Part shown: positions 16,882 to 25,126 of the stretch, one piece after another | How the letters are laid out: each line of letters begins with the position of its first letter | How positions within the stretch are numbered: position 1 is the first letter of the stretch | Assembly (NCBI RefSeq): GCF_003628145.1 | Contig: NZ_RBZV01000004.1 | Location: 420,998-484,997 of the forward strand | Origin: Trinickia fusca | GTDB lineage: Bacteria > Pseudomonadota > Gammaproteobacteria > Burkholderiales > Burkholderiaceae | DNA length: 64,000 nucleotides | Direction of reading: 5' to 3' | Translations under genes and position numbers: made by a program | The notes under the pieces: model-generated | Databases searched by the model: none | What the model saw: the letters and a program-made list of their open reading frames with translations, nothing else | Told to the model about the DNA's origin: nothing

Positions 16882-18039
16882 TTACTGGCTCACCGAAGCC
16901 GCCCGACTGCGCGTGCTTGCCCGGGCGCGGCGCCGCCGATCGAGGTACAGCCACCAGCCGGTGATCGCGAATGCCGGCAGCATCGAGGCGGCCAATAACA
17001 TCCACACCACGCCGAGTGGGCCGAAGTACCGGCCCGTATGCAAAAGCAGCACACTGCCGAGCAGGCGTTGCAGAGCGGGCTTGTCGACGAAGCGTTCGTT
17101 GCGTACGACCGCGCCGGACGTGATGTCGATGTCCGTGCGGTTGTAGGCGCGTTCATGACGCGCGTCGACAGGTAGCCACTCGATTTCTGCACGGCCGTTG
17201 TGGGCGGCGTCGACGCGTACGGTAGCAGTCGATACTTGTGTCGCCGTCGAGGAGAAGGTGTTCCAAACGCGCGTCAAAGCAGCGTCGTCGAGCGCTTCAT
17301 GCGACTTATGCCGCGTATGCCGTGGAAGTGCAGACGCCGCGGTCACCCTGACCGGCTGACCCGCGAGTCGCTGCGCGGCGGCACGATACCCGTCGTAGGT
17401 CCAGTAGAGGCCCGTCAGCGCAGCGAGCAGATAAAGCGGCAACGTGATCGTGCCGACCACCACATGAACGTCCCGCCAGCGGATACGTTCGCTCCGGCTC
17501 CAGCGGATGGTGAACCAACCGCGCCAATCGGCGATGCGTCGCGGCCAACGCAGATAGAGGCCCGTTAGCGTCATCACGACGAGCCCGATCACGCAGGCCC
17601 CCACGAGTTGCTTGCCGAATTCGCCGGCCAGCAGCGTACGGTGCAGCAACCTCACGGTCGCGAAAAACGCCTGTCCGCGCGGCTGCGGCAACAGCGTGCC
17701 GGTCATGGGGTCCAGCAAGCGCAGTTCGCCGCGACTGCCCGTGCCGTGTTGGCCGGGCGGCCACGCGTACCAGACACGCCACGGCTGGGTCACATCGGTG
17801 CCCATCGTCACGAACGTGACAGCTCGTTCCGGCATGGCCGCGCGGGCTTTGACAACCGCCTGCGGCAGCGTCAACGGACTGCCTTCGCGCGCGGGCAACG
17901 TCAGCAAGCCGGGATTGAGCGCACGCGACAGCTCGCTTTCGTACGCCATCAGCGCGCCCGTGATGCCGACGACGGCGAGTACGGCACCGGCCGTCAAGCC
18001 GAACAGCCAGTGCAAGCGAAACAGTACCCGCCGCAGCAT
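16882..18039 (-). CDS. PepSY-domain membrane protein, ferric-siderophore uptake/reduction type
   Basis: A 385-residue inner-membrane protein of the PepSY-associated TM helix family (PiuB-like). It has an N-terminal membrane anchor (LHWLFGLTAGAVLAVVGITG), a periplasmic PepSY region, a central helix pair (LVGACVIGLVVMTLTGLYLRW and DVHVVVGTITLPLYLLAALT; outline) and a C-terminal membrane helix (VVWMLLAASMLPAFAITGWW). Conserved histidines in LHRTLLAG and LLHTGRYFG may bind haem. Such proteins usually accompany TonB receptors and are proposed to reduce or release iron from siderophores in the periplasm. It starts 8 bases after the receptor gene, so the two form one Fur-controlled operon. The longer frame to 18324 runs into the receptor and is rejected. 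Confidence 0.85.
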   Translation of the reverse strand: MLRRVLFRLHWLFGLTAGAVLAVVGITGALMAYESELSRALNPGLLTLPAREGSPLTLPQAVVKARAAMPERAVTFVTMGTDVTQPWRVWYAWPPGQHGTGSRGELRLLDPMTGTLLPQPRGQAFFATVRLLHRTLLAGEFGKQLVGACVIGLVVMTLTGLYLRWPRRIADWRGWFTIRWSRSERIRWRDVHVVVGTITLPLYLLAALTGLYWTYDGYRAAAQRLAGQPVRVTAASALPRHTRHKSHEALDDAALTRVWNTFSSTATQVSTATVRVDAAHNGRAEIEWLPVDARHERAYNRTDIDITSGAVVRNERFVDKPALQRLLGSVLLLHTGRYFGPLGVVWMLLAASMLPAFAITGWWLYLDRRRRARASTRSRAASVSQ

Positions 18040-18047
18040 CGTGAGCC

Positions 18048-20195
18048 TCAGATCTTGTAACGCACACCGACCAACGCGGTAAGCGGCGCGCCCGGCATGT
18101 TGTAGTTCTCGGCACCACCGTGCGCGGACACGTAGTACGTGCGGTCGAGCAGGTTCTGCACGGTCAGCGTCACGTCGAGATGCTTGCTGCGATAGCCGGC
18201 GCCGAGATCGACGGTCATATAGCCCGGCAACGTCGTCACGTTGTACTGCGACGCATAGCGTGCGCCTTCGGCACGCACACCGCCTGCGACATAGAAGCCG
18301 TTCGGCAGGTCGCGCTTGATCCACAGCGAGCCGCTATGACGCGGCGTCAGCGCAGGTTGGTTATCGTTGACGCCACCACCGCTCTTGTCGAGTGGGTTTT
18401 CGAGCTGGCCGTCCAGGTAGGCATAGCTCGCCATCACCTGCCAATGCGGCGCGACTTCGCCGGCCATCGACAACTCGAGTCCACGCGTGCGTTGTGTGCC
18501 GATCGGCACTGCGAGCAGGGTGGCCGGATCGACGCCGGTCAGATTCGTTTGCTTCATGTCGAACAGTGCCGCCGTGATGCTCGCGCCGATCGGCAAGTCG
18601 TACTTCGCGCCGATCTCATAGTTGGTCGTCTCTTGGGGCGCGAGCGCACTGCTGTTCGCGTAGTAGGTGAAGCTGTCGGCGATCGGCTGGAACGAGCGGC
18701 TATACGATGCGTATAGGGACAGCGGTTCGACCGGGTGATAGATGATGCCGACGCGCGGGCTGAACGGCTTGTCGGTGCGGGCGATGTCCTGATTCTTCGG
18801 CGTGAGGTCGTCGCGGCTCTGCCTCAACGCTTCGTAACGGAACCCGGCGAGCAACGTCCATTGCGGCGAGAAGCGGATCAGATCCTGCGCATAGGCGGCA
18901 TATGTTTCGTTATGCGTACGACCGTAGTTCGTCGGGGTGGCGCTGGCAGGCACCGTCGGCAGGACCACGAGCGTCGGGTCGAACAGGTTGTAGACGGTGT
19001 TCTTGGCGAGGCCGGAGACGCGGTCGGTCTTGTCCTGATAGCCGAGCTCGATGCCGTACAACAGCGTGTGCTGAATGCCGAACGTCTCGGCCTTTTGCGT
19101 CACTTCGTTTTGCCACAGCGTGCCGCGGTCGTTGCGGTTGCGCTGGTTGACGTTGAGCGTGACGGTCGGCACGGGGCCGTCGGTGACGCTCTTGACCGTC
19201 GTGTAGTTGTTGCGGCCGAGCGTGTACTCGTACGTGCGCACGGCGCTGTGGAACGACCAGCGATCGTTGAAGCGATGATCGAAGATGCCGGTTGCGCTCT
19301 TGATCGTCGATTCGACGTTGCCGTCGGCCGCGTTGGCCGAGCCGTAGCGCGTTTCGATCGGCACGTCGACGGGCCGCCCGTGATACGACGGCACGCCTTG
19401 ATCGGCGATGCGCTTGTCGTGCAGGTAATCGAATTGAAGCGTGAGCTTCGTATCGGTCGAGAAGTTGAATTGGAACGACGGCGCAATCGCCTGGCGACGC
19501 AGGAAGTAGCCGTCGCGGAAGCCGCTCGAATCCTCGATCGCACCAGTCAGACGCGCGCGCACGGCGTCGTCGTGGATCGACGTGTTCAGGTCGATTTCGC
19601 CGCGCTTCTGGCCTTCGGTGCCGAACAGCGTGCCGACTTCGGCGAATGTCGTCGCCTGCGGCTTCTTCGTGACGCGGTTGATGATGCCGCCCGCCGAGCC
19701 GCGTCCATACAGCACGGCTGCCGGGCCCTTCAGCACTTCGATACGGTCGATGTTCGACAGGTCGCGATAGTAGAGCGAATCGTCGCGCAAGCCGTCGACG
19801 TATTGATCGTTGATCGACGAAAAGCCGCGAATCGTCACCTGATCGCGCTGCGCATCGCCGAGCGAGGCCGAGACGCCGGGTACGTTCCGAAGTGCGTCAT
19901 TGAGCGACAGCGCGCTTTGGTCCTGAATCACCGCATGCGGCACCACGTTGACCGATTGCGGAATGTCGCGCAGCGGAACAGGGATCTTCGTGGCCGTATT
20001 GGCGAGCGGCGTGTCGTAGCTCGTGTTGGCTTCGTTCGTGCGTGTGGCCTTGACCGTGGTCGTCGGCAGTGTGCCGGCATCGCGCACGGCCCCCACTGCC
20101 GGCTCGTCGGCCAGCGACACCTGCGCAAGCGGCAGGATGCCAAGGGAGGCTAAGCAAAGGCACAAACGTTTAGGAGTCCGTCGTTTCGACGACAT
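18048..20195 (-). CDS. TonB-dependent siderophore receptor
   Basis: A 715-residue outer-membrane receptor. A signal peptide (residues of about 1-29, ending SLADE) is followed by the plug domain at about 60-175 (DIPQSVNVVP, DALRNVPGVSASLGDAQRDQ, RIEVLKGPAAVLYGRGSAGG). A 22-strand barrel follows, with the C-terminal TonB_dep_Rec signature ending VQNLLDRTYY...LVGVRYKI. The pattern fits the TonB-siderophor family that imports ferric catecholate, hydroxamate or mixed siderophores; the substrate cannot be told from sequence. There is no N-terminal signalling extension, so it is not a transducer-type receptor. A good Fur box lies upstream, and a PepSY protein gene follows. Confidence 0.95.
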   Translation of the reverse strand: MSSKRRTPKRLCLCLASLGILPLAQVSLADEPAVGAVRDAGTLPTTTVKATRTNEANTSYDTPLANTATKIPVPLRDIPQSVNVVPHAVIQDQSALSLNDALRNVPGVSASLGDAQRDQVTIRGFSSINDQYVDGLRDDSLYYRDLSNIDRIEVLKGPAAVLYGRGSAGGIINRVTKKPQATTFAEVGTLFGTEGQKRGEIDLNTSIHDDAVRARLTGAIEDSSGFRDGYFLRRQAIAPSFQFNFSTDTKLTLQFDYLHDKRIADQGVPSYHGRPVDVPIETRYGSANAADGNVESTIKSATGIFDHRFNDRWSFHSAVRTYEYTLGRNNYTTVKSVTDGPVPTVTLNVNQRNRNDRGTLWQNEVTQKAETFGIQHTLLYGIELGYQDKTDRVSGLAKNTVYNLFDPTLVVLPTVPASATPTNYGRTHNETYAAYAQDLIRFSPQWTLLAGFRYEALRQSRDDLTPKNQDIARTDKPFSPRVGIIYHPVEPLSLYASYSRSFQPIADSFTYYANSSALAPQETTNYEIGAKYDLPIGASITAALFDMKQTNLTGVDPATLLAVPIGTQRTRGLELSMAGEVAPHWQVMASYAYLDGQLENPLDKSGGGVNDNQPALTPRHSGSLWIKRDLPNGFYVAGGVRAEGARYASQYNVTTLPGYMTVDLGAGYRSKHLDVTLTVQNLLDRTYYVSAHGGAENYNMPGAPLTALVGVRYKI

Positions 20196-20276
20196 GGCAG
20201 TTCCCCGTCAATGAACAAGCCCGTAGGGGCAGGACTGGCACCGTCGGACGCAGCGCCTTCTTTTTGAGATGCGAAT

Positions 20277-20295
20277 GATAATGAGAATGGTTATC
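20277..20295. promoter_or_regulatory. Fur box
   Basis: GATAATGAGAATGGTTATC matches 16 of 19 positions of the Fur consensus GATAATGATAATCATTATC. It is 82 bases upstream of the TonB-receptor ATG and 249 bases upstream of the divergent YcaO-fusion gene. Confidence 0.85.
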
Positions 20296-20403
20296 GTTTG
20301 CAAGAATTTGTAATATAGGGCGGCGGGGAGGGTGTCGCGTCGCGGCGGGTCTGAGGGCTGCGAGCGAAAGACGGCGTCGGTCTTTCAGGCGCCGAGGGAT
20401 GCA

Positions 20404-20490
20404 ATGGCTAATTGGAGGTCGGTCTTTAGACCAAACCAATCAGGCAGCCATCGAATACAAATCGCGACAATTGCGCTGATTGCCGGTTGA
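20404..20490 (+). CDS. Possible 28-residue peptide upstream of the YcaO fusion (precursor candidate)
   Basis: A small frame beginning with ATG and preceded by GAGGGA 4 bases upstream. It encodes a peptide starting MANWRSVFRPNQSGSH and ending in a hydrophobic IALIAG tail. It contains three Ser, one Thr and no Cys, so Ser/Thr azoline formation would be the only option. It lies 53 bases upstream of the RRE-SagB-YcaO fusion. Nothing else supports it, and a frame of this length can occur by chance. Confidence 0.2.
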   Translation: MANWRSVFRPNQSGSHRIQIATIALIAG

Positions 20491-20543
20491 AAACACCGAA
20501 GGTAGTATGCGCGGACTTCTGAAAAAATCGGTGGCGAGCTGCA

Positions 20544-22742
20544 ATGAGTGGATCCGAATCGATCGAATTAGCCGCGCACGACCGCGAACGTATCTGCCCT
20601 CTGCTTGCGGCACCGGGTTTGATTCGAGGCGATACGCTGTCATTGCGACTCGCCGGAGAAAAGATCAAGCTGCGCGCACCGCGGCAATATCTGGCGAAAC
20701 TGTTCGAATGGTGTCAGGGCGACATGACGCTCGCGCAGATCGAAGCCGCAAGCGTCGCGCAATGGGGCGAGCCGCGCTTCGCACAATTCGTCGAGGATTT
20801 GCTTGCCGCGGGCATTCTGATCGACACGTCGACGCTGTTGCAATCCGCGGCGCGTGCCGCGCGCACGCCGAACTGGATGGGCCGCCCGGCCGACAAGGCC
20901 ATTTGGCGCGCCGCGATACCGCGGTTGCCTGAGCCGGCACAAGTCGCCACGGAGGCGATCCAACTGCCGTCGTCGGGGGCCTCGTCGTTTGCCGGACTGC
21001 TAGCCCAGCGGCGCTCGGCCGACGCGTTCGGAACCCAGCCGCTGCCGCTCCAAACGTTGACCGGCCTGTTGCACGCGGCCTATGGCATGCAAGCGTCGGG
21101 GCACCGGAGCGTGGCCTCCGCTGGCGGCTTCTATGGCTTGCGGCTGCACGTCGTTCTCTTGGCGCCCATCGGCGGCATCGCGAGCGGCACCTACGCGGTG
21201 CGCTTCGATACGCAAGGCGGCGTCCATCTCGAGCGCGAGCATGACGAGCTCGACCATATCCCAAGCCTCGTCTATCACCCGCACATGCTGCGTCATGCGG
21301 CTGGGCTCGTCATCGTCAGTTCGGACCTGGCGCCGAGCACGCTCAAATACGGCAATCGCAGCTATCCGTTCGCATTGCTCGAAGCCGGCGCGATCATCCA
21401 AAACCTGGCGCTCGCAGCAGCCGAGCTGCACATTGGGTGGCGCACCCTGGGCGGTCTCGATTATCCGAGCGTCGAGCAGCATTGTGGGCTGAGTCAGCGC
21501 GAGCACGCGCTGATCGCGGGGGTGTTCGGTGCCTTGCCGGACGATGCACTGGCGGTAAAAGGCAGCGCCCACGAGATCGAGTTTCTGTGGTCCGACGCCG
21601 TCGCAGGTTTGCCGTTTCATCTCGCGATGGCCCGCATCGACAGCGGTGGCGAGACCGCCGCGCAGTCGTTCAGCTGGGGGCGCGACGCGAGCGCCTGGCG
21701 TGCGTACGACAAGGCGGTCGCCGAGGCGGCCGAACGGCATGCGTATCGTCAGCCGCGTCCATGGCGCAGCGAGACATGGCAGCCCGGCAGCGATCAATGC
21801 GACCCGCGGGCACTCGTTGCTTATTCGCGCGCGCAATATCGCCGCGCCGGGTTTCCGTACAAGCCCTTCGATCGCGCCACGCCCTATCTGTGGACCGAAA
21901 CGCGCAATGTGCTGACGGGCGCGACGCGCTGGGTGCCGGCCGAGTGCGTGCTGCATCGCAATGCGCTGCCGGCCGAATACTTCGAGACGCGACTGACCGC
22001 GGCGTCTTCGTCGGGTTGTGCGAGCGGTACCTCGGTGACGATGGCCCAGCAATCCGCGTTGTTCGAATTGATCGAGCGCGATGCGTTCATGCGGCACTGG
22101 TTCGCCCAGCGAGGCGGCGATGAGATCGACGCCGATACATTGCCGGCCGGCATTCTTGCGCGGATCGGCGAGCTCCAATCGCGCGGCTGTCGCGTCAGCG
22201 TGCAGGTGCTGGATCTCGCCGTGCACCCGGTCTGGATGATTCTCGTGCAGCACGATGCGATGCATTTCACGACCGTCGGCGCCAGTGCCGGCCTCGATCT
22301 CGAGCGCGTGCTTCACTCGGCGTTGTCGGAGGCCGAGACGGCTGCCTATGCGCGGCTGGGTGGCCTGAAGGCAGAGCCAATACGCCCGGCCGACGTTCGA
22401 ACGCCTGCCGAACATGCCGATCTTTATGCGCACAAACGTTACTACAAGCGTGCCGACGGACTGTTCGTGACGCAGGGCCGATATGCGTTCGAGGAGGTGG
22501 CACGGCGTCACGCGCCCGATATCTCGACGTTCTACGCCGATCTCCAGGCACGCGGATTCGAGTTGCTGTGGGTCGACCTCAGTTTGCCCGACGCCCCGCT
22601 GACGTTGACCGGCGAGCGCCTCGTCTCGGGCCGGATGCTGGTGCCGGGCCTGATTCCGATCGGCTTCGGCGCGCATGACCTGCCGCTCGGGATGGCCGCC
22701 GGCGTGCACCGCGGGGCCCGTTTTCCCCATCCGTTTCCTTGA
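20544..22742 (+). CDS. Three-domain RiPP-modifying fusion: RRE-like / SagB-type dehydrogenase / YcaO cyclodehydratase
   Basis: A 732-residue protein that appears to combine the main steps of azole formation. Residues of about 31-95 look like a PqqD-like winged-helix RiPP recognition element (GDMTLAQIEAAS, FVEDLLAAGILID). Residues of about 148-345 match SagB/ThcOx FMN dehydrogenases (LLAQRRSADAFG, SAGGFYGLRLHVV, KYGNRSYPFALLEAGAIIQN). Residues of about 355-732 are a YcaO domain with the three ATP/Mg helices AVAEAAERHA, SALFELIERDAF and SALSEAETAAYAR, plus the C-terminal PHPFP motif. YcaO would use ATP to cyclise Ser/Thr/Cys to azolines and the SagB part would oxidise them to azoles. No separate E1-like SagC protein and no certain precursor peptide are adjacent. 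The ATP-grasp gene follows 22 bases after the stop. Confidence 0.85.
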   Translation: MSGSESIELAAHDRERICPLLAAPGLIRGDTLSLRLAGEKIKLRAPRQYLAKLFEWCQGDMTLAQIEAASVAQWGEPRFAQFVEDLLAAGILIDTSTLLQSAARAARTPNWMGRPADKAIWRAAIPRLPEPAQVATEAIQLPSSGASSFAGLLAQRRSADAFGTQPLPLQTLTGLLHAAYGMQASGHRSVASAGGFYGLRLHVVLLAPIGGIASGTYAVRFDTQGGVHLEREHDELDHIPSLVYHPHMLRHAAGLVIVSSDLAPSTLKYGNRSYPFALLEAGAIIQNLALAAAELHIGWRTLGGLDYPSVEQHCGLSQREHALIAGVFGALPDDALAVKGSAHEIEFLWSDAVAGLPFHLAMARIDSGGETAAQSFSWGRDASAWRAYDKAVAEAAERHAYRQPRPWRSETWQPGSDQCDPRALVAYSRAQYRRAGFPYKPFDRATPYLWTETRNVLTGATRWVPAECVLHRNALPAEYFETRLTAASSSGCASGTSVTMAQQSALFELIERDAFMRHWFAQRGGDEIDADTLPAGILARIGELQSRGCRVSVQVLDLAVHPVWMILVQHDAMHFTTVGASAGLDLERVLHSALSEAETAAYARLGGLKAEPIRPADVRTPAEHADLYAHKRYYKRADGLFVTQGRYAFEEVARRHAPDISTFYADLQARGFELLWVDLSLPDAPLTLTGERLVSGRMLVPGLIPIGFGAHDLPLGMAAGVHRGARFPHPFP
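22423..22436. promoter_or_regulatory. parS-like sequence with one mismatch, inside the YcaO fusion gene
   Basis: TTTATGCGCACAAA differs at one base from the TTTATGCGCATAAA core near parAB. It is followed by C as in two of those sites. About 20 kb from parAB. It may be a weak ParB site or chance. Confidence 0.35.
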
Positions 22743-22764
22743 CGCTGCCCTCCAGAGCGATTCG

Positions 22765-23724
22765 ATGTTCTACTTCTTTCAGCCGCTCAACCACATTCGC
22801 CGGGTCCGCGAGTGGGCGCGCCGGCACGATGCGAGCGTCTCGCTCGACATCGAGACGTTTCGCCTCCGGGTGACACGCGGCCAGCAAACGGCGCAGTTTT
22901 TCCCGCGCTTTGCCGTGGACACCGGCGCGGGGCTCGCTTATTCGGGCTACTTCGGTGAGCGCGGGCCGTTCATCGGATGGCTGCCGTACGAATTGAAGCG
23001 TTGGCCGATCGCCTCCGACAAGCTCGTATTCAAGCAGTACTGCAAGCAAACCGGCTTGCCGATTCCCGCGTATTGGCAGCAAGGCGCGCCGCAAAGCGAG
23101 CACTTCATCGTGAAGGGGCAGCGCGGTTCGTTCGGTCAGGGCATCCGCGGTCCTTTTCGCGCCGACCACGCGCATGCTTTGGGTGTCGTGCTGAACGACG
23201 GAGAATACTTCGAGCAGTTCATCAAGGGCGAATGCGTGAAGGTGTGGTGCTGGAATGGGCGCCCGACCGCGATGGAGCGTTTGTCCGCACCGTTCGCCGT
23301 CGGCGACGGCCGGCGGACGCTGCGTGAGATCGTCGGCACGGTACGCGGCAGCTTCGATACGGTCTACGATCTCGACGTGAGCCGCGACATCCTTGCCTGG
23401 CAAGGCTTTGATCCCGATAGCGTGGTGGCCGAAGGGCAGCAGGTGCGGCTCGATTTCCGCTATGCGACGCCATTCGATCCAACGGTGATCAACAATCGCG
23501 ACGTGTTGTCACAGCAATCCGACATCATGCGCGCCCAACTGCAGCAAATCGGTAATTCGCTGGCGCAGGCGATTCCCGACGAATTGCGTTCGCACACGGT
23601 GTTTACGGTCGATGCCGTCGTCGACGCACACGATCAATTATGGCTGCTGGAAATGAACAGCCATCCGATGGTGCATCCCGCCAATTACGCTCCCATCCTC
23701 GACGATTTGTTCGGAATTGCATAA
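22765..23724 (+). CDS. ATP-grasp ligase linked to the YcaO fusion
   Basis: A 319-residue ATP-grasp enzyme, probably forming an amide or ester by activating a carboxylate as acyl-phosphate. It shows the phosphate-binding loop region FIVKGQRGSFGQGIRG, the adenine-contact segment EYFEQFIKGECVKVWCWNG and the metal-binding tail LWLLEMNSHPMVHP (E, N as ligands). The N-terminal 90 residues are a distinct pre-ATP-grasp domain. The ATG at 22765 is preferred to one at 22675, which would start inside the preceding gene. Tight linkage to the YcaO fusion points to a shared peptide or small-molecule product, perhaps a cross-link or amino-acid addition. The substrate is unknown. Confidence 0.8.
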   Translation: MFYFFQPLNHIRRVREWARRHDASVSLDIETFRLRVTRGQQTAQFFPRFAVDTGAGLAYSGYFGERGPFIGWLPYELKRWPIASDKLVFKQYCKQTGLPIPAYWQQGAPQSEHFIVKGQRGSFGQGIRGPFRADHAHALGVVLNDGEYFEQFIKGECVKVWCWNGRPTAMERLSAPFAVGDGRRTLREIVGTVRGSFDTVYDLDVSRDILAWQGFDPDSVVAEGQQVRLDFRYATPFDPTVINNRDVLSQQSDIMRAQLQQIGNSLAQAIPDELRSHTVFTVDAVVDAHDQLWLLEMNSHPMVHPANYAPILDDLFGIA

Positions 23725-23994
23725 CGGTGGGTGGGAATTGTTCATTTTCCCCTGCCGTTTAATTCAAATGACGCACTTGCTTCAATTAAAAGATTGCACG
23801 CTGCGCAATAAAAAACAAAACGCGACAAAAATATAAAGTTCTCTACTTGTCTCGTTCCTACTGTATCTCGTAATATGCGGTAACATGCGTTTCAATCATT
23901 TTTGAGGTTGCTGACATCGGCAATTGTGCTGTGGCCGGGATGTCGTAATTGGTTGAAGTAAAACGAGAATTCACGTGGTTCGGGGGTGGTGCTC
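23725..23994. other. AT-rich promoter region of the flagellar cluster
   Basis: A 270-bp segment, much AT-richer than its surroundings, between the ATP-grasp gene and fliQ. It must contain the promoter of the long flagellar operon. I see no convincing sigma-54 (-24/-12) or sigma-28 element; a TAAAGTTC at 23834 lacks a matching -10. A 22-codon frame at about 23769 has no ribosome site. Confidence 0.45.
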
Positions 23995-24261
23995 ATGCAT
24001 CTGGATTTGGCGCTTCATATGATGAGCAACCTGTTTTGGACGGGTTTTATCGTTTGCGCTCCGCTGCTGGGCCTCACCATGCTGGTCGGTCTTGTGATCA
24101 GCATCATTCAAGTCGTGACGCAAATTCAGGAGATGTCACTGACTTTCGTGCCCAAGCTGCTGACGGCCGGTATCGTGCTCGTGGTGCTCGGCTCGTGGAT
24201 GCTGCGCCAGATCATGCAATTCTCGACCCAACTGTGGTCGAGCATTCCCTCGATGTTCTGA
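23995..24261 (+). CDS. fliQ: Flagellar export apparatus protein FliQ
   Basis: An 88-residue inner-membrane protein with two hydrophobic helices. It shows the FliQ/SctS signature LVGLVISIIQVVTQIQEMSL followed by TFVPKLL. Several copies form part of the export gate core together with FliP and FliR. The ATG at 23995 gives the usual family length of about 89 residues; an upstream in-frame GTG at 23986 is an alternative. It is the first gene of the flagellar run and is followed by fliR after 16 bases. Confidence 0.95.
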   Translation: MHLDLALHMMSNLFWTGFIVCAPLLGLTMLVGLVISIIQVVTQIQEMSLTFVPKLLTAGIVLVVLGSWMLRQIMQFSTQLWSSIPSMF

Positions 24262-24277
24262 CGGCGGGCGAGACGAG

Positions 24278-25126
24278 ATGTTCGGTGCCGCCTGGTTGAC
24301 GATGGCGTTTTTGCTCTCGCTGCGTCTCGGCGCGATGTTGGTCGTCGCGCCCATCATTTCCGCTTCGTTTGTGCCGACGACGATCCGCATCATGCTGATC
24401 GTCGCGTTGTGCGCGGCGCTTGCCATGGGCTTGGAGCCCGATGGCCTCGTCGATTCGATTGCGGCCGGGCCGACTTCGCATTGGGGGCTGCTGATCGAGT
24501 CGGCGGTCGCCGAGGTCGGACTCGGCGTCACGCTGGGCCTCGGGATCGCGCTCGCGTTCGCCGCATTCTCCGTGGCCGGCCATTTGCTCGACGTGCAAAT
24601 CGGCTTCGGCATCGGCCAGGTCTTCGATCCGGTTGCGAATACGCAATCGCCGCTGCTGACCTCGGCATTCAATCAACTCGCGCTGATCGGCTTCTTTCTG
24701 GTCGACGGCCATCATGCGCTGATGCGCGGCCTCGTCTACAGCCTGAACCGCTTCCCGCTCGGTCATCCGTGGGCGCTCGAAGATGCCTGGCTGCCGTTCG
24801 TGAAGCAGGTAGCGGGCCTGTTCAGTCTCGGCTTCGCGCTGGCCGCGCCCGTCGCGTTCTGCCTGCTGCTCGTCGATCTCGCGCTCGGCGTCGTGGCGCG
24901 CAATCTGCCGCAGATGAACATGCTCGCGCTCGGGATCCCGGTGAAGATCGTCGTGGGTGTCGTCGCGCTGTCGCTGTGGTACGTCGGAATGGGCGATGTG
25001 ATGGGCCGCACCTACGGTTCGATCTTTCGCACCTGGGACGAGATGTTCGAGCTGTCGTCGGTCAATGCGCCGGCTGCCGTCCAGTTCGCTGCCTCGTCGG
25101 CCGATGCTTTGCTGCGGGGTGCGTGA
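24278..25126 (+). CDS. fliR: Flagellar export apparatus protein FliR
   Basis: A 282-residue membrane protein of the FliR/SctT family, the single-copy part of the export gate. Family marks are the N-terminal SLRLGAMLVVAPIISASFVPTTIRIML segment (outline), the central GHLLDVQIGFGIGQVFDP-type motif (DVQIGFGIGQVFDPVANTQS) and LARNLPQMNMLALGIPVKI-type region near the C-terminus. Its last two bases plus stop overlap the flhB ATG (TGATG at 25124-25128), so translation is coupled. Confidence 0.95.
   Translation: MFGAAWLTMAFLLSLRLGAMLVVAPIISASFVPTTIRIMLIVALCAALAMGLEPDGLVDSIAAGPTSHWGLLIESAVAEVGLGVTLGLGIALAFAAFSVAGHLLDVQIGFGIGQVFDPVANTQSPLLTSAFNQLALIGFFLVDGHHALMRGLVYSLNRFPLGHPWALEDAWLPFVKQVAGLFSLGFALAAPVAFCLLLVDLALGVVARNLPQMNMLALGIPVKIVVGVVALSLWYVGMGDVMGRTYGSIFRTWDEMFELSSVNAPAAVQFAASSADALLRGA

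Larger units (their letters stand above)
20196..20543. other. Divergent control region between the TonB receptor and the YcaO-fusion gene
   Basis: A 348-bp non-coding region carrying a Fur box near the receptor. It also carries short inverted repeats GAAAGAC/GTCTTTC (about 20366-20386) and GGTCT-TT-AGACC (20421-20432), and one small reading frame (20404-20490) with a plausible ribosome site. Promoters for both directions must lie here. Confidence 0.55.

Noticed and set aside
18040-18324. N-terminal extension of the PepSY protein
   Set aside because: The 95 extra residues read the end of the TonB-receptor gene in another frame; the membrane helix and ATG at 18039 mark the true start.
23769-23837. 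A 22-codon ORF after the ATP-grasp gene as RiPP precursor
   Set aside because: No ribosome site, Lys/Asn-rich AT-driven composition, one cysteine only, and placed in the AT-rich flagellar promoter region.
23834-23860. Sigma-28 promoter in front of fliQ
   Set aside because: TAAAGTTC resembles the -35 but the sequence 11 bases later (CGTTCCTA) does not match GCCGATAA.
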